NCBI GenBank assembly: GCA_037447655.1
Contig: JBBHKE010000022.1
Location: 55,508 to 117,581, forward strand
Length of the DNA stretch: 62,074 bases
Origin: Zygnema cylindricum
Lineage: Eukaryota; Streptophyta; Zygnematophyceae; Zygnematales; Zygnemataceae
Direction of reading: 5' to 3'
Both the position numbers and the translations under genes were made by a program. Positions 40,591 through 54,166 of this stretch are shown here, one piece after another (the stretch's first letter is position 1; every line of letters begins with the position of its first letter). A model generated the notes under the pieces. The model searched no databases. It worked only from the letters and a program-made list of their open reading frames with translations, and was not told the origin of the DNA.

Positions 40591-43500
40591 CTCTCTCTCT
40601 CTCCCAAACAACCCTTGATCTCGATTTCACTCTCACTCTCACTTTCATTCTCACTCTCTCTTTAAATCTTACTGTCATTCCCTTTTAATCTCACTCTCAC
40701 CCTCACTCTATCTCACACCACTCGCAGTCTTTCTTAAAAAACTCCCACTCTCACTTTAACTCTATCTCACACCACTCGCAGTCTTTCTTGAAAAACTCCC
40801 ACTCTCACTTTAACTCTATCTCAAACCGCTCTCACGCTCAATCACACACTCACTCGCACTCTCTCCCACTCTCTCTCAAACTGCTCTCACGCTCACTCAC
40901 TCTCTTTTAACCCCTCTCACGCTCACTAACACTGTCACCGTCGCTCACTCTCACCCTCACCCTCACTGAAATCACCCCCACTCTCACTCTCACTCTCCCC
41001 CTCTCTTAAATTGCTCTCACTCTTTATCACTCTCACTCTCACTCTCTCTCTCTCTCTCAAACAACCCTTGATCTCGATTTCACTCTCACTCTCACTTTCA
41101 TGCTCACTCTCTCTTTAAATCTCACTGTCACTCCCTTTTAATCTCACTCTCACCATCACTCTATCTCACACCACTCGCAGTTTTTCTTAATAAACTCCCA
41201 CTCTCACTTTAACTCTATCTCAAACCGCTCTCACTTTCAATCACACACTCACTCGCACTCTCTCCCACTCTCTCTCAAACTGCTCTCACGCTCACTCACT
41301 CTCTCTTAACCCCTCTCACGCTCACTAACACTGTCACCGTCGCTCACTCTCACCCTCACCCTCACTGAAATCACCCCCACTCTCGCTCTCCCCCTCTCTT
41401 AGATCGCTCTCACTTTTTATCACTCTCACTCTCCCTCTCCCTCTCACTCTCACTCTCACTCTCATTCTCTCTCATTCCCACTCTCACTCTCTTCAAACCG
41501 CACTCTCGCTCACTCACTCTCCATCAAAACGCTCTCTCTCTCTCCCTCTCTCTTTCTTTCTTTCTTCTCTCTCTCTCACTCACACACACACGCTCAAACC
41601 TCTCACTCCCACACCCTCACACACTCTCTCTAAGGTATACTCTCACACTCACTCTCTCGCTCTCTGAATATTTGCTCTAACACTTACTCTACTCTCACTA
41701 CCTCACATTCTCTCTCTCACCCTATCTCTTTCTCACTCTCCCTTTCTCTCTCTCTCTCTCACTCTCACACTCACTTCAACACACTCTTATTCTCTCTCTT
41801 ACGTAAAATCTCACACACTCTAGTCTCACTCTCATTCTCGCTCTCTCTCTCACCCTCACTCCCACTCTCTCTCTCACTTTTTCTTCAAATTTTAATCTCA
41901 CACTGTAGTCTCACTCGCACTCTCACTTTCAATCGCATTATTTTTGTTTCTCACTCTCTCTCTAACTTATAATATCACGCTCACTCTACTCTCACACTCA
42001 GTCACACTCTCAATCTCACTCTCACTCTCTCTACCGCTCTCACTCTCTCTCAATCTCTCTCGAACTTGTACTCTCACACTCATTCTCACCCTCACTCTTA
42101 GTACTCTCTTTCACACTCTCATTCTTACTCTCACCGTCTCTATAGCTCTATTTCTCACTCTCTCAATCTTATAGTCTCACTCAGTGTCTCTCTCTCTCTC
42201 TCTCTCTCTAATTTATGGTCTCACAGGCACGCTACTCTCGCTCTCTCACACTCTCTTGCTTTCCCCTTCTCTCATTTTTTTCACTCTCTCACACACTTTC
42301 TCTCTCTCACTCTCACTCCCACTCCCGCACACTCTCACTTTCATTCTCTGTCCAACGTTAACCCTCACACTCCAAACTAACTCCCACTTTCAATCTCACT
42401 CTCTCCCTCTCACTCTCTCTAACTTAGAATATCTTTCCCACTCTGCTCTCACTCGCACTCTCAATCTCTCTCTCACTCACTCTCTCACTCACTCTCACCC
42501 TCAGTCTCTCAAACTTATGCTCTCACACTCACTCTAGTTCCACTCTCACACTCACTTTATTCCCACTCTCACACTCACGCTAGTCCCACTCTCACTCTTA
42601 CGTTGTATCTCACCCTTTCTCTAAACTCTCACTCTCACTCGCACTCTTTTTCTCTCTCACTCCCACTTTCAGTCTCTCTCTCACTCTCTCTATGTAACGT
42701 ATGCTCTCACACTCATGCTACTCCCACTCTCTCTCGAAATTATACTCTCACACTCACTCTAGTCTCACTCTCACTCTCTCTCTTATCCGCTCTCCCTCTC
42801 GCTCACACACTCACTCTCACCTTCTCCTTAATCGCCCTCACTTTTGCTCTCACTTGTCCCACTCTCACCCTAACTTTCACTCTCACTCTTAGTCTCACTC
42901 TCTCTCAAGCCGCTCTCACGCTCACTCAACCTCGCACAGTCACTCTCACCCTTCTGAATTCGCTCTCACTGTCTTTCTCAAACCGCTCTCCCACTCTTAT
43001 TCCCTCTCGCTCTCATTTTCACTCTCTCTCAAACCGCTCTTCGTCTCACTCACACTCTCACTCTACCCTCTCAAAAATTGCTTTCACTCTCACTATCAAT
43101 GTCACTCCCAATCTCTCTCAAACCACTCTCACGACACAAACTGTCACTCTTTTTCTCCTCCTCTCACTCACTCACTCTCTCTCAAAGAAATCTCACTCTA
43201 ACTCAAACTCTCACTCTCACCCTCACTCACACTCTATCCCAAACCGCTCTCACTCACTCCCTCTCTCACTCTCATTCTCTCTCAAACTACGCTCACTCTC
43301 ACTCTCTCTCAAACACGAGTGACGCGCACTCTCACTCACTCTCACTTTCACTCTCATTCGCACTCTCACTCCCTCTCCCTCTCATCCTCGCTCGCACCCT
43401 CACTCTCACTCTCAATCCCTCTCAAACGGCTCTCACTCTTACTTAAAATCTCATGCTCTCTCTTAATATCATTGTCTCCCTCACTCACTCTCTCGTAAAC

Positions 43501-44020
43501 CACTCTCACTCTCCCTCTCACCCACACTCACTCTCTCTTTAACCGCTCTCACTCTCAGTGTCACGTTCTCTTTCACTATCTCGCTCATTCCCTTGAACTA
43601 AACTCGAAATTTCACTCTCACTCTCCGTCTAACCCTAAACTAAAATCTAAATTTCACTCTCACTCTCAATCTAACTCTCACCATCTTTTACTCTCACACT
43701 CACCCTCACTCTCCCCCAAACTATCTCCCAAACGGCTCTCCTTTCAACCCAAACTCTCATTTTCACTTTTGATCTCCCAATCTCCCTCACTCACTTTCGC
43801 GCAAACCGCTCTCACTCTTACTCTCACTCTCTTTCGGACCCTCACCCACTCTCTCCTAAACCGCTCTCTCTCTTTCTCATCAGCACTCTTTTTTTTCACT
43901 ATCTCGTTCACTCTCACCTTGAGCCGAACTCTCACTCTAAATCTCACTCTCAATCGCACTCTCACTCTCAATCGCACTCTCACTCTCACTCTCACTCTCA
44001 CTTCACACTTTCTCATTTAC

Positions 44021-45640
44021 AAATTGTTTGGCGTGATTCACCGTTAATCGTCGTAGTCGTACGAAAAAACCATATGATTTGTACATTTTTGTGAACGATT
44101 GCTAGTATTGCTAGCTCTGTTAATAGGGGTAGTCGTTCAACCACCCTATATGTACTCCATTCTATTTATTGTTCGTCGTACTATCCATTGGCGTATCTAG
44201 AGCTTATTATTTTGCACCGTAGGTAGCACAATAATATACTTTAGAAGAGGAGGAAGGAAGAGGCAAGGCAAAGGAAGTGGAAGAGGAAATAGAGTGGCAC
44301 TTTCGAGAACTATAAAAGGATGGCACGCGCTGTAAAAGGATGGCACGCACCGTTGTCCTGTAAAATACATGAGCTACCTGTTGTTGTGGATTGTACGACG
44401 TGTTTGCACACTAGGTGAACGTGCAAATAAGTACTTTGTCCGGTTGTTTTGAACCTATTTTGTTGAACGCTTGTTTGAGGCTGAAAGACAATTTGGATTT
44501 ACGCTTGTTAAATGGTTTAAGAAAAGCCAACGTATTCATGTAATTTTTTTCGTTTTCTTTTGTAAAAACAATTGTCCACAATCGTTTAAAATACAACAGT
44601 GTAATAAGTAGCTTATACTTCACCTATTTAGGGATTATACTTGTAGGTCACATTTATTGCCTAAAAAACACGCTTACGGAAATAGAAAAAACTGAATTGA
44701 AACGGGGTAAGTCGAATTTCAAGTTTCAAACCAAACTAATGATCAAACACGAAAGTACAAACCTCTTTTTGGCTATTTGTTTCACCAAAAAATAAGAAAA
44801 GGAATTCTAATTTGAAACCGAAATGGGAAAATGGAAAACGACCGGAACGGAAAATATAATTTAACTTTGAAAAAGAACTAATAAATAGACATCCCGTTGG
44901 CATCGATCATTACTAATTTGATTCTCGCTCGTGCGAATGAGCGAACGTCATTTCGTGCTTTCGCGCTTTGAACCGTTGCACACGTGCGCACCCGAATTAC
45001 TTTTAGCCACCAAGGCTAACACGCGGACGTTTCGTACGCGCTCTTGCGGTCCCTCCACATGAGAACGCTTCGTCTATTCGTGAAGTTTCTTCGCCCAAAG
45101 TAGTATGATCTGGCTATATTAAATTCTACGCTGCACTCACCGCTAATCGTTATTAGTAGGAAATAGAATTAGCGGTAAACTCTATTTTGTTAGTGTTAGG
45201 AACGCTACTTTATTGTCATAACACTGTTTTAGTGTAGATAAGGTTATTTTAGTGTAGGGTATCGCTGTTTTGTGTAATTGTGTCGAAGAAAATAAAACAT
45301 TAACACTAATTTCGACACTTAACGCCGATTTGTGCGTCTAATATGTAGCGTCTACGCCGAGCTGGCGCCTGCCGTACTATTTCAACTTTTCAAGGGAATG
45401 TGTACGGCCCTGACAGCGTTCGCCGAGATACGGACTTTACACGAGGGGTTTGGAAATTGTACGAAAGATAAAGTAAAACCAGAAGCAAAGTTGAAGTGTT
45501 TGCAGTTTCTTTACGCAGTTTTACGGTGTGTGTACGTAGTAGAGCACACTGTGAGTCGCTGTGAGAGTTATTGCGACGCGGACGTGTATTTGGAGCCGTA
45601 CAGAATACACACATCGCTGCATACAGAAAACGGTACAGTA
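44021..45640. other. Unassigned interval before the tandem array
   Basis: No supported gene. A 21-bp direct repeat (TATAAAAGGATGGCACGC and GTAAAAGGATGGCACGC) lies at 44312-44350. CACCGCTAATCGTTATTAG at 45139 resembles the ends of the TA-flanked inverted-repeat elements. A 110-residue frame at 45332-45664 (Cys-containing) has no recognised domain and overlaps the start of the array. Confidence 0.35.
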
Positions 45641-48488
45641 CAACGACAAAGGTACAAACAATAAAAAAATGGTTAGATTTTAGATTCGAAAACTGAATTT
45701 CTCTAGAAAGGTTAGAGAATTATATTGCTCAACCCATGTCACGAATCCCCGTCATGGATTTGTCGTCAAGTAAAGTTGATATAAATAGATGGTAAGAATT
45801 TATGTTAAAAAATATTTATTTCTAGTTTTTCAAGAAAGCCAACAGGTTCACTCGTATGAGGATACTTGAAAAAATTGATGTTGGAGTACGCTATCTGCAC
45901 TGATGTACCAACATAACGTTGTTTAATCAGCCTATAGGGCACAATGTAGACATTTAATGTTAAAGGTAAATAGCAATAAACGCGACCAAGATATCAAATA
46001 TTAGAATTGGTGAAAAATAAGGTGCCCAACTCCATATTTCATTCATTTGCGTTCACCGATGTCCTTTTTTCTATTGTTTTTATTTAGATCGCCCAATAAT
46101 TTGTAGCAACCTATTTTTGTATCCGTAACAATGTCAAGTTGCCCGTGTTGTTGGTTTTTATTCTATTTTGTGTGTATTTTGCCAAGCTTTACGTGTATCA
46201 AGAATTATGACCAGCAAAATTTCATAGAGTTCCCTATTTATTGTATTTAAAAAAAAATCAACGTAAAAATCAATGTTCATAAAAATATCACAACTACCTG
46301 TAGTTTGTTTTTCCAATCTCGAGATTTTTAGGTATAGAAATGGGAGTCTGTGTGACGAAAGAATTTTTTTTCAAGTACAATCATTTTCTCTGGAAATTTA
46401 TGTACTTTGGAAACACATTTTCCTGTAATAAAATTTGCTGATATTTCGTTTGAAACAGGCTGTCGTTTTTACGGGAGCAAAAAAAGCAACAGTGTTGTAA
46501 ACATAAGAATAGAAATTTAGAAATAGCAAATGTTCCCGTGTGGGCTTTCTAATTTTTTCTCGATTTGTTATCATCTGAATCGGACTAAATATATTCTAAA
46601 TTTATACGCTTGTTTGCTATGTTTGTAAAGACCTTAAGAATGCTGAATAACATGTGTTAGGTTCGATGTGAAAATTACAATTCTTTTGCTTCGTCTCAGG
46701 TACAGGTCTATTTTCAAAGTTGTTTCAGTTTCGGTTATGTTGGCATGTGAATTTATGTTGCGTCCGATTCGCGTATTCCTGTACGGTTGTTATTGTTTTT
46801 TGTGCAGTTTTATTGATTTTAGTGCGTTGAATGTCCTTTCAGTTTCGCGCGCCATTCTGCTTCGGGGCTTGAATCTTGTTAGGCTCACCCCGCCTGTGGA
46901 CTCCGACGCCCTTATGTCAGTTTTCTGCTGTGGAGTGGTGGTTAGTTGTCGATCGTTAGAAGGTATTTTAGCAGGTGTCTAGATCAGTGTTGAACGTGGG
47001 GAAAAGAGGAGGAAGGAACATTGTCGTAAAAGGCTCCAATTAAATATATGACTTTGACTGGAGAACATCTGTGCTTTATTATAATGCATGCTGGCTTCCT
47101 CGTATTCTCTATGTGATGGTGTGAAACATCTCAGAATCTTCTATGCCGTGCTCTCTTTCTATCAACATTTTTACTGTAAAGGTTAAAAATGTTGTTTTTT
47201 GCTCCAAATTCGTGAGCAAGTGATTTTGCTTTTTTTTTTTTTAATTGTACATTGCAGGTCGGAATATATTTTCTTTGGAAATTTATGACGCTGTGCACCG
47301 TAGTGAAATATGATATGATATATTCACTTAATAGTAAAAGAAAAGACAAGATAGCACGCGGAAGCAAAGATTGCAAGAAGAGAACACTCCAGCAAAAGAC
47401 AAATATATTTCACCGGAATTTTTCCCCTCTTACATAACATAAACTTGTCCGAAAACGACTAAGTCCTAAATACTCCAACTCCAACCAATTAAACTACCAC
47501 TCTATCGCACGTCGTACAAAGGTACGCGCGCGAACTAATAAAAACAGAGTACCAGCGAAACTACATACACGAAAACATAAGACCGCCGTACATATATAAA
47601 GTACTAAAGTACTACGCGCGCGAAACCACACCAAACTATATTTAAACTAAACTAAACACACCGCGCCAAACAAAACCACACGCTAACTAAATAAATGACG
47701 TTACGGCGCTCAACAAAACTGAGACGCCGTTTCACAATGAGCCTAACAAAATAGTGATAGAGACGGTAGGTATTGCAAAACTTGCGATAGAAGAATCATC
47801 AAGGTACGAACGGGGTAAGAATGACAAAAAACTTTTAGTACGCTATTTTATATGAACTTTTCGCAGTGTCTTTTAAGCGCAGTCCGACGTGTACATTGTA
47901 GCACGAAATTACAGTAGAGTAACCCAGGCCGGACTGCCGTACGCAGCACAAAAGTACGGTATTCCAAAAGGATTTCAGGAGTCAATCCGAAGGACCGTCT
48001 TTCGGATGAGACAACCGGATAGTCCTCAGATTTGTTCAAAGTGGCCACGTCACTTCGGACGGGGGGATGCAAAAAAAACCGCCAAAAAATCTTTGGCGGA
48101 GTGTATCCTGTTCGTCGTTTGCCTCCCTTTTTTGTCTCTTATTAGGTTGTTTGAAAATCTTCATTGGTACAGCTAGATTGTCCGTTTGTACAAACGTGAC
48201 ATTCAAACCGTACAAATAAAAAACTTTGACATATCGAATGTACATTCAGATTCTACGCTTGAAAATCTTTGACGAATGGTCGTACAAATCTTTTGTACAT
48301 CTCAAAATCTTCGACGGACAGTACAGTAGTACAAATATTAACATTCAGACTGTACACCTGATTGGCGGCGGCCGTACACTTCTGGCAAATTCCCATGCCG
48401 CGTCAATTCAGATCTTTTTCCCAGACCAGAGCCACGCTTCTCCTAAAAGTCTGCTCCCAAAAACCGGAGACCACTCCGACGACGACAC

Positions 48489-48495
48489 TATATAT
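48489..48495 (+). promoter_or_regulatory. TATA box, secreted-protein gene copy 1
   Basis: TATATAT in ACACTATATATGAACAG lies 133-139 bp upstream of the ATG at 48628. A long pyrimidine tract ending CAG immediately precedes the ATG, so a 5'UTR intron is possible. Confidence 0.5.
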
Positions 48496-48627
48496 GAACA
48501 GTTTCCATCTTCGACATCAAACCAGGCTGCCCCTCTTCCTTCCACTTCCGCTCTCGCTCTCTTTCCCATTATCAACTCGTTTTCTCCTTCCCCTATTCTC
48601 TCTATTTCCTTTCTCTCTCGCTCTCAG

Positions 48628-49092
48628 ATGGCGAATTCTCTCGCTTCCGCACTTCTCTTGGTCGTTGCAGCGGCCATGGTTTGCCACGTGGCAGCCGATT
48701 CCCTTCCGAAAAACATATCCAAAGCGGCCTACTCAGTAAGCGATCCTCCGACGCTTTTCGAAAAAAATTATGTCCCTCTGACTGGACTTAAACCCGTAGC
48801 GCTGAATTCCACCTCTCCTAAGGGAGTCAGTCCTAAGGGATATTGCGCGTGGACCGCCACCCAAACATTATATTTCCCCGGCGGATATACCTACCAGGGA
48901 ATTCTGAACAATCGATTTTTACCCAATTCTTACGTCCATTACTTCCAGGTCCTTATCCGTCAAAACAGTTACTATTCGGCTTCTGGAATTTGGTGGTATG
49001 TCGACCGATCCAATTATAATTGCTATCTCGCGGCCAGTTATGTCACTTATTCCGCATCTCGAATCTCATCCCAAGTCTATCTCTGCTGCTAA
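48628..49092 (+). CDS. Secreted protein of unknown family, copy 1 (154 residues)
   Basis: I choose the ATG at 48628 because it opens a clean signal peptide: MANSLASALLLVVAAAMVCH then VAA, with probable cleavage after about residue 23. Upstream in-frame sequence to 48226 looks like untranslated leader. The mature part has two N-glycosylation sequons (Asn29, Asn60), Cys73 and Cys132, a terminal Cys153-Cys154 pair and many Tyr/Ser/Trp (GIWWYVDRSNYNCYLAASYV). An even number of mature cysteines suits disulphides. No known domain is recognised and there is no membrane segment after the signal. The 3' side has AATAAA at 49297-49302. It is the same gene as 54167-54631. Confidence 0.75.
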   Translation: MANSLASALLLVVAAAMVCHVAADSLPKNISKAAYSVSDPPTLFEKNYVPLTGLKPVALNSTSPKGVSPKGYCAWTATQTLYFPGGYTYQGILNNRFLPNSYVHYFQVLIRQNSYYSASGIWWYVDRSNYNCYLAASYVTYSASRISSQVYLCC

Positions 49093-51530
49093 TTTGGCGA
49101 CACGCGGCAGTCAGGGGTCAACGATTGACCACGTGCAACTAAAGGATTGAGCGAGTGGAGCATGGCAGTCCAAGGTTTTACTGTTTCTGCAATTGAATTT
49201 GGCATTTTCCTTTCGGTTAGTGTTTGCCGTTGATCGCTTGACACGCGGCAGACGTACTGCAGTACTAGCCGGCAGAATGTCAATTTATTTTGAAAAAATA
49301 AACAGTTAATTATCTATTCTGGAAATGGCGAATGAGGGTTGCAAGTATTGCGAATGTGTTTCCTTGTTTCGCGTTTAGCAAGAAGTTGAGGATTCGGGAT
49401 CCTGTAGCTGGTAGGAACGGGTTTCTCACTTTTCGAGGAAAATTTTGGGGTTTTAAAAATTATAGTGGATGTTAGCATGGGTGTTTTCTGACAAATATAA
49501 GTAACTTCTTTGCGTGTTTCTGGTGGTTTTCTTGTTGGATTTTTACTTTTGTCATCTTGGTGCTTTTCTTGGTTCATTGAGATCGGTGGTTTATTTCCAC
49601 TTTGTAGTAGCTACATCGAACCAATAATACCAAACCTTTTCTGGGATTTAAATTTTGGACGCTTTTTGTGGAAATTGGGAAAGTCGGTTATTTTTTCTTT
49701 GTGTTTATTTGTTCGGTTGTTTTTTGTTTTCTTGAAACTGTGCCATCTGTTTCACGTTTGCTTATGATTCGTTACTCTCAAGGAGGTCGCCATAGTCCCA
49801 AAAATACACATTCACAATAGTTGCCTGAAACATAACAATTTTATTTTTTTATTTTTGCTAAAATGTGAATTCTCAAGCAAATAGAGATACCGAATGTTGT
49901 ATATTTAGAACAAGGCAGAATTGAATTGTGCTCTTTTCTCTTTCCTCGTTTAAATTTAATGAACATATTGGTAAGTTTCTAAAGGAAGATGAATTGTGTC
50001 GGTTGGTGTTTGCCTTAGTTCGTGAATTTTCAGCAAAAGACAAAATTTTAACACGTGTTTTAATAAACACGTGTTTCAGTATTCTTACGATCTTCAAATA
50101 CGAAAATTCAAGTGGATAGGTAATAAATTTAATTAGCTTATTATTATGACAGTAATCGAGAATGCAAAAAGCCCACATAGGAAAATTTGTTTATCGTTTG
50201 AAAGTTTTACTGTTAATTTTTTTTGCCTTTTTCTCTCGTGACTAAAAGTGCCTATTTCAAACGAAATAAAAGCAATTTTCACAACCAGAAAACTTGTATC
50301 CACAGGAATTTTATAAGAAGAAATTAATATAGTCGAAAAAAAAATCTTTGAAGCACACTGATTCCCACATTTATAGCTGAAAATCGTGAAATGAGAAAAC
50401 AAAATATACATAGTTGTGGTTTTTTTGATGAATATTAATCTTTACACTGATCGTTTTAGCAAACGTTGAATAAGGTAGTACAATAAAAGTTTGCTTGTCA
50501 TTGGAAAAAAAAAACAAAAACGACACCGTCGGCAACTTGATGTTATTACCAACATAGAAATCAGTTGCTAATTTTTACCGGGTCATCACCACAAAAAATT
50601 ACATTAATAAGGGTAAGCGAAGAACGTGAATGAGTGACAAATAAATCTAGACTATTTTTTCTTCACAGATTTTTAATCTTCGATACCTTTAATCTCCTAC
50701 TTTAAACGCATTCTTGCTACCTACCTTAATCCGTTTCATGTCTACATTTTGTGTTTTTATATACCTTTTGCACGCTGGGCAAATTTAAGCATCATTCTTT
50801 TGGAATATCAATTTAGCTAGCATCGACCGAAAATGCTCTCTATCCGGTATTCTCACATGGCGAACTTCTGTGAGAATAACGAATAAAAGTATTTTTGGTC
50901 TACACAATCTAAATCGATGTACCAAAACAATGACGCTTAAGTTTATTCAACCTACGGAAGGAGCGAATAAAACTAGTTTTAAACAAGAAATGCCCAAATG
51001 TAAGTAGCGATGAAGGCGTTTAAAGTCCGGCGAAAAAAGGTACAAACAATAAAAAAATGGTGAAATTTAAGAATCAAAAGCTGAATTTGTCTAGAAAGAT
51101 TAGAGAATTACTTCACTGAACCCTTTTAATGAATCCCCCTCATGAATTCGTCGTCAAGTAAAGTTGTTATACATAGATGGTAAGATTTTATGTTCAAATG
51201 TATTTTTCTAGTTGTTCAAGAAAGCCAATAGGTACCCTTAAAGAGTGCCACGTGTCCATTTTCAGAGGTTTGTCTTGGCAGGAATTTGTCTTCGTCTTTC
51301 TGCGAGAGTGTGGTGGAGAGGTTTGGTTTCGGAGAGAGGAAGGGAAAGGAGGAGAGAATCGAGAAATCGGAGGAGCGTAGGGGAAGGGAGCTACAGTGTT
51401 GTTCTATAGAGAGGAGAGAAAACAGAAAAGTGCGAAGACAAAATTAATTTGAAAAGTGCGAACATTTTTCTTTTTCGTGTAAGTGTGAAGACAAATATAA
51501 TTTGAAGAGTGCGGTAATATCTTTTTTACA
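49093..51530. other. Non-coding spacer of array unit 1
   Basis: No convincing gene; open frames of 60-100 codons are preserved in copy 2 only because the DNA is almost identical. It contains an inverted repeat of AACACGTGTTT (50050-50060 and complement 50065-50075), each arm holding a CACGTG G-box. Near the end (51430-51530) are two units of a GAAGACAAATATAATTTG-type minisatellite. Confidence 0.6.
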
Positions 51531-52574
51531 TGTTTTCTCCTTTTCTTTTCCTCTGTTTATTTTACCTTTTTTGTAATTGTTATTATGGTTGATCAGCGTG
51601 TAATCGACTGATTTCATTCGGTGTTTTTTAGGGCCACAAGAAATCGAACCTAAAATGATGTTAGTACGTCAATTAATGTTAATTCCGCTCCGCTTAGTCT
51701 TGTACGATTGAGATTGTCCTTTAGGTTTTGCGCGCCATTCTGCTTCGGGGCTTGAATGTCTTGTTAGGCGCACGTCCGCTTGCGGACTCCGACGCCCTTA
51801 TGTTAGTTTTCCATTTGCTGTGCAGTGGTTGTTAGTCGTCGTTCGTTAAAATGTATTTTAGCAGGTGTTTAAATCATTGTTGAACATGGAAAAAAGAGGA
51901 GGAAGGAACATTATTGTAAAAGGCTTCAGTTAAATATATGACTTTGATTGGAGGACATTTGTGCTTTATTGGAATGCCTGTTCGCATCCTCGTATCCTCT
52001 ATGTGATGGTGTGAAACATCTCAGGTTCTTATTTGTCGTGCTCAATTTCTTTTTATCAACATGTTTGACGTAGAGGTTGAAAATGTGGTTTTTTGCTCCG
52101 AATTCATGAGCAAGTGATTTCTCTTTTTTAAGAAAAGGAAGATATTGCATGACGCAAATAATCTTTCTTTGGAAATTTAGCTCGCTGCGCACTATATTAA
52201 AACGAGGGAAAAGGCAAGAGGGCATTCTTTTCTGTTTACATTTGAATTATTGCATTGCACATCCGCACTTGCTAGAGAATTGAGTTGTAAACGAAAAGAG
52301 AAAAAACGTTGTAGTTCAGGCAAATGTTGTGCGTGTATTTTTTTGGGGAAGGCGGGGACCTCGTTGAGAGTGGCAAATATGATCAACACATGGCAGAACT
52401 TTCAAACAAACAAAAAGAAATGAATTTCCGAATTTCCACGAAAAGCTTTTGAAGCATAAATTCCATCAACAGTTTGAAAAAGGGTCGTTCAAGGGAGCGA
52501 CTACAAAGTGGGAATCGGCCAAACCAAAAAACCAAAGAAAGTAAACGAGGAAAAATAATGCGAGTCAGAAGTCA

Positions 52575-53070
52575 CAATCGGGTACCCGAATCCGTACCCG
52601 ACCGACCACGTCGGATCCGGAACCGATTCGGGTGCCAAATTTTGGGAGCCGGCCGGATTCGGGCCGGTGATTCACAAAAAAAATAAAAATAGGGTACTGT
52701 CGGGTAATCCAAAAACAATTTTTTTTGAAGGTTTTGTACTGTCCATACTATCCAACATTACTGTGATTTGTACTCTTGGTATCGTGGAAGGTATAAGGGA
52801 GATGTACGACTAATTTTGTACTTATTCAGGTAGGTACCAGGGGGGAACGAGTAGTCGCAAAAATCGAGTTTCGGTTATCTTTTATCATCGTAAACGCGTA
52901 TCGGGTAACGGATAACAATTTAGTAGCGTGACATAACCCGGTCGGGTATCGGGTGTTCAGATTTAAAAAAAAAAAATGTCGGTTTTGGGTATCTAAAATT
53001 TTGACTTTTGCGACCTCAGATGCGAGTTTTGTCCCGATATTTTTGGTTACCGATTTTGTTGGATATCGTA
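52575..53070. mobile_element. Possible MITE rich in TCGGGTA motifs, in unit 2 only
   Basis: A segment with TCGGGTACCCGAATCCGTAC near the left and repeated CGGGTATCGGGT, TATCGGGTAAC and GGTTACCGA to the right, in both orientations. Unit 1 has no counterpart, and the distance between flanking matched segments is about 0.5 kb longer in unit 2. No coding capacity, and exact termini are not established. Confidence 0.4.
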
Positions 53071-54027
53071 AAGGTAAGTTACTCGAAATGTTGTGTGGCG
53101 ACAAGAAAATGTTACCGGCGAGATATTTAAATGTGAATAAAATACTGTACAGGAGACAGGGATTGATACGGTATTGCAAAACTTGAGGTAGAATAATGAT
53201 CAGGTAAGCACGGGGTAAGATGAAGAAAGTAATTAAGTACGTACTGTACAGTATGCACTTGTAGCAGTGTCGTTAAGTACAGTCCGACGTGTACATTGTA
53301 CCACGAAATTACAATACAGGAACCCAGGACGGACTGCCGTACACAGCAAATGGATTCGGGAGTCAATCCGAAGGACCGTTTTTTGGATAAAGTAAACGGA
53401 TGTTCCCTTCCTTGGCATCGCTTTTTGTCTTGTTCTTAGGAAGGTTTTAAAATCCTAATGTGACATTCAAACCGTACGCGTAAAAAACTTTGACGAGCGG
53501 CTTGACAAGCATTACATTCAGATTGTAATCTTGAAAACATTCGACGATCGAGATTCTACGCTTTAAAATCTTTGACGACGGATGAAACAAAGGTTACATT
53601 CAGATTTTAAGGTTGAAAAGCTTTGACTGCCGGTCGTACCGGTCGTACGTTTAGATCGTACGTTTGAATATCTTTGACTAGCGCGCGTACAAATCTTACA
53701 TTCAGATAGTACGCTTAGAAAAATCTTTGATTTTTTTCAACGTCTGACATACGCGAAGTTAGTACACTGGCACGACCTCCTTCGTGGGAAATAGGCCAAA
53801 TTACGCTACATAAACACTAGTTTCAAATGACCCACTTGCGGCCCAACGGGGAGAAGTCCTTCGGTGCCGTACAAACTCCACCAGATTCTTGTAGCGGCGA
53901 TTGGCGGCGGCCGTACACTTTTGGCAAATTCCCATGCCGCGTCAATTCAGATCTTTTTCCCAGACCAGAGCCACGCTTCTCCTAAAAGTCTGCTCCCAAA
54001 AACCGGAGACCACTCCGACGACGACAC

Positions 54028-54034
54028 TATATAT
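54028..54034 (+). promoter_or_regulatory. TATA box, secreted-protein gene copy 2
   Basis: Same TATATAT sequence and spacing as copy 1, 133-139 bp before the ATG at 54167. Similarity between the units begins only about 130 bp upstream of this box. Confidence 0.5.
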
Positions 54035-54166
54035 GAACAGTTTCCATCTTCGACATCAAACCAGGCTGCCCCTCTTCCTTCCACTTCCGCTCTCGCACTC
54101 TTTCCCGTTATCGACTCGTTTTCTCCTTCCCCTATTCTCTCTATTTCCTTTCTCTCTCGCTCTCAG

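Noticed and set aside
41944-43446. Open frames up to 239 residues rich in Ser, Leu, Thr and His
   Set aside because: Hexamer repeats such as CTCTCA keep frames open without coding; there is no domain, no start context and no conservation beyond the repeat.
46668-46982. 104-residue frame in array unit 1
   Set aside because: The matching segment of unit 2 (around 51720-51860) does not keep the frame, so it is not under coding constraint.
49510-49767. 85-residue hydrophobic frame downstream of the secreted gene
   Set aside because: It is preserved in both units only because the whole spacer is almost identical; there is no independent sign of coding.
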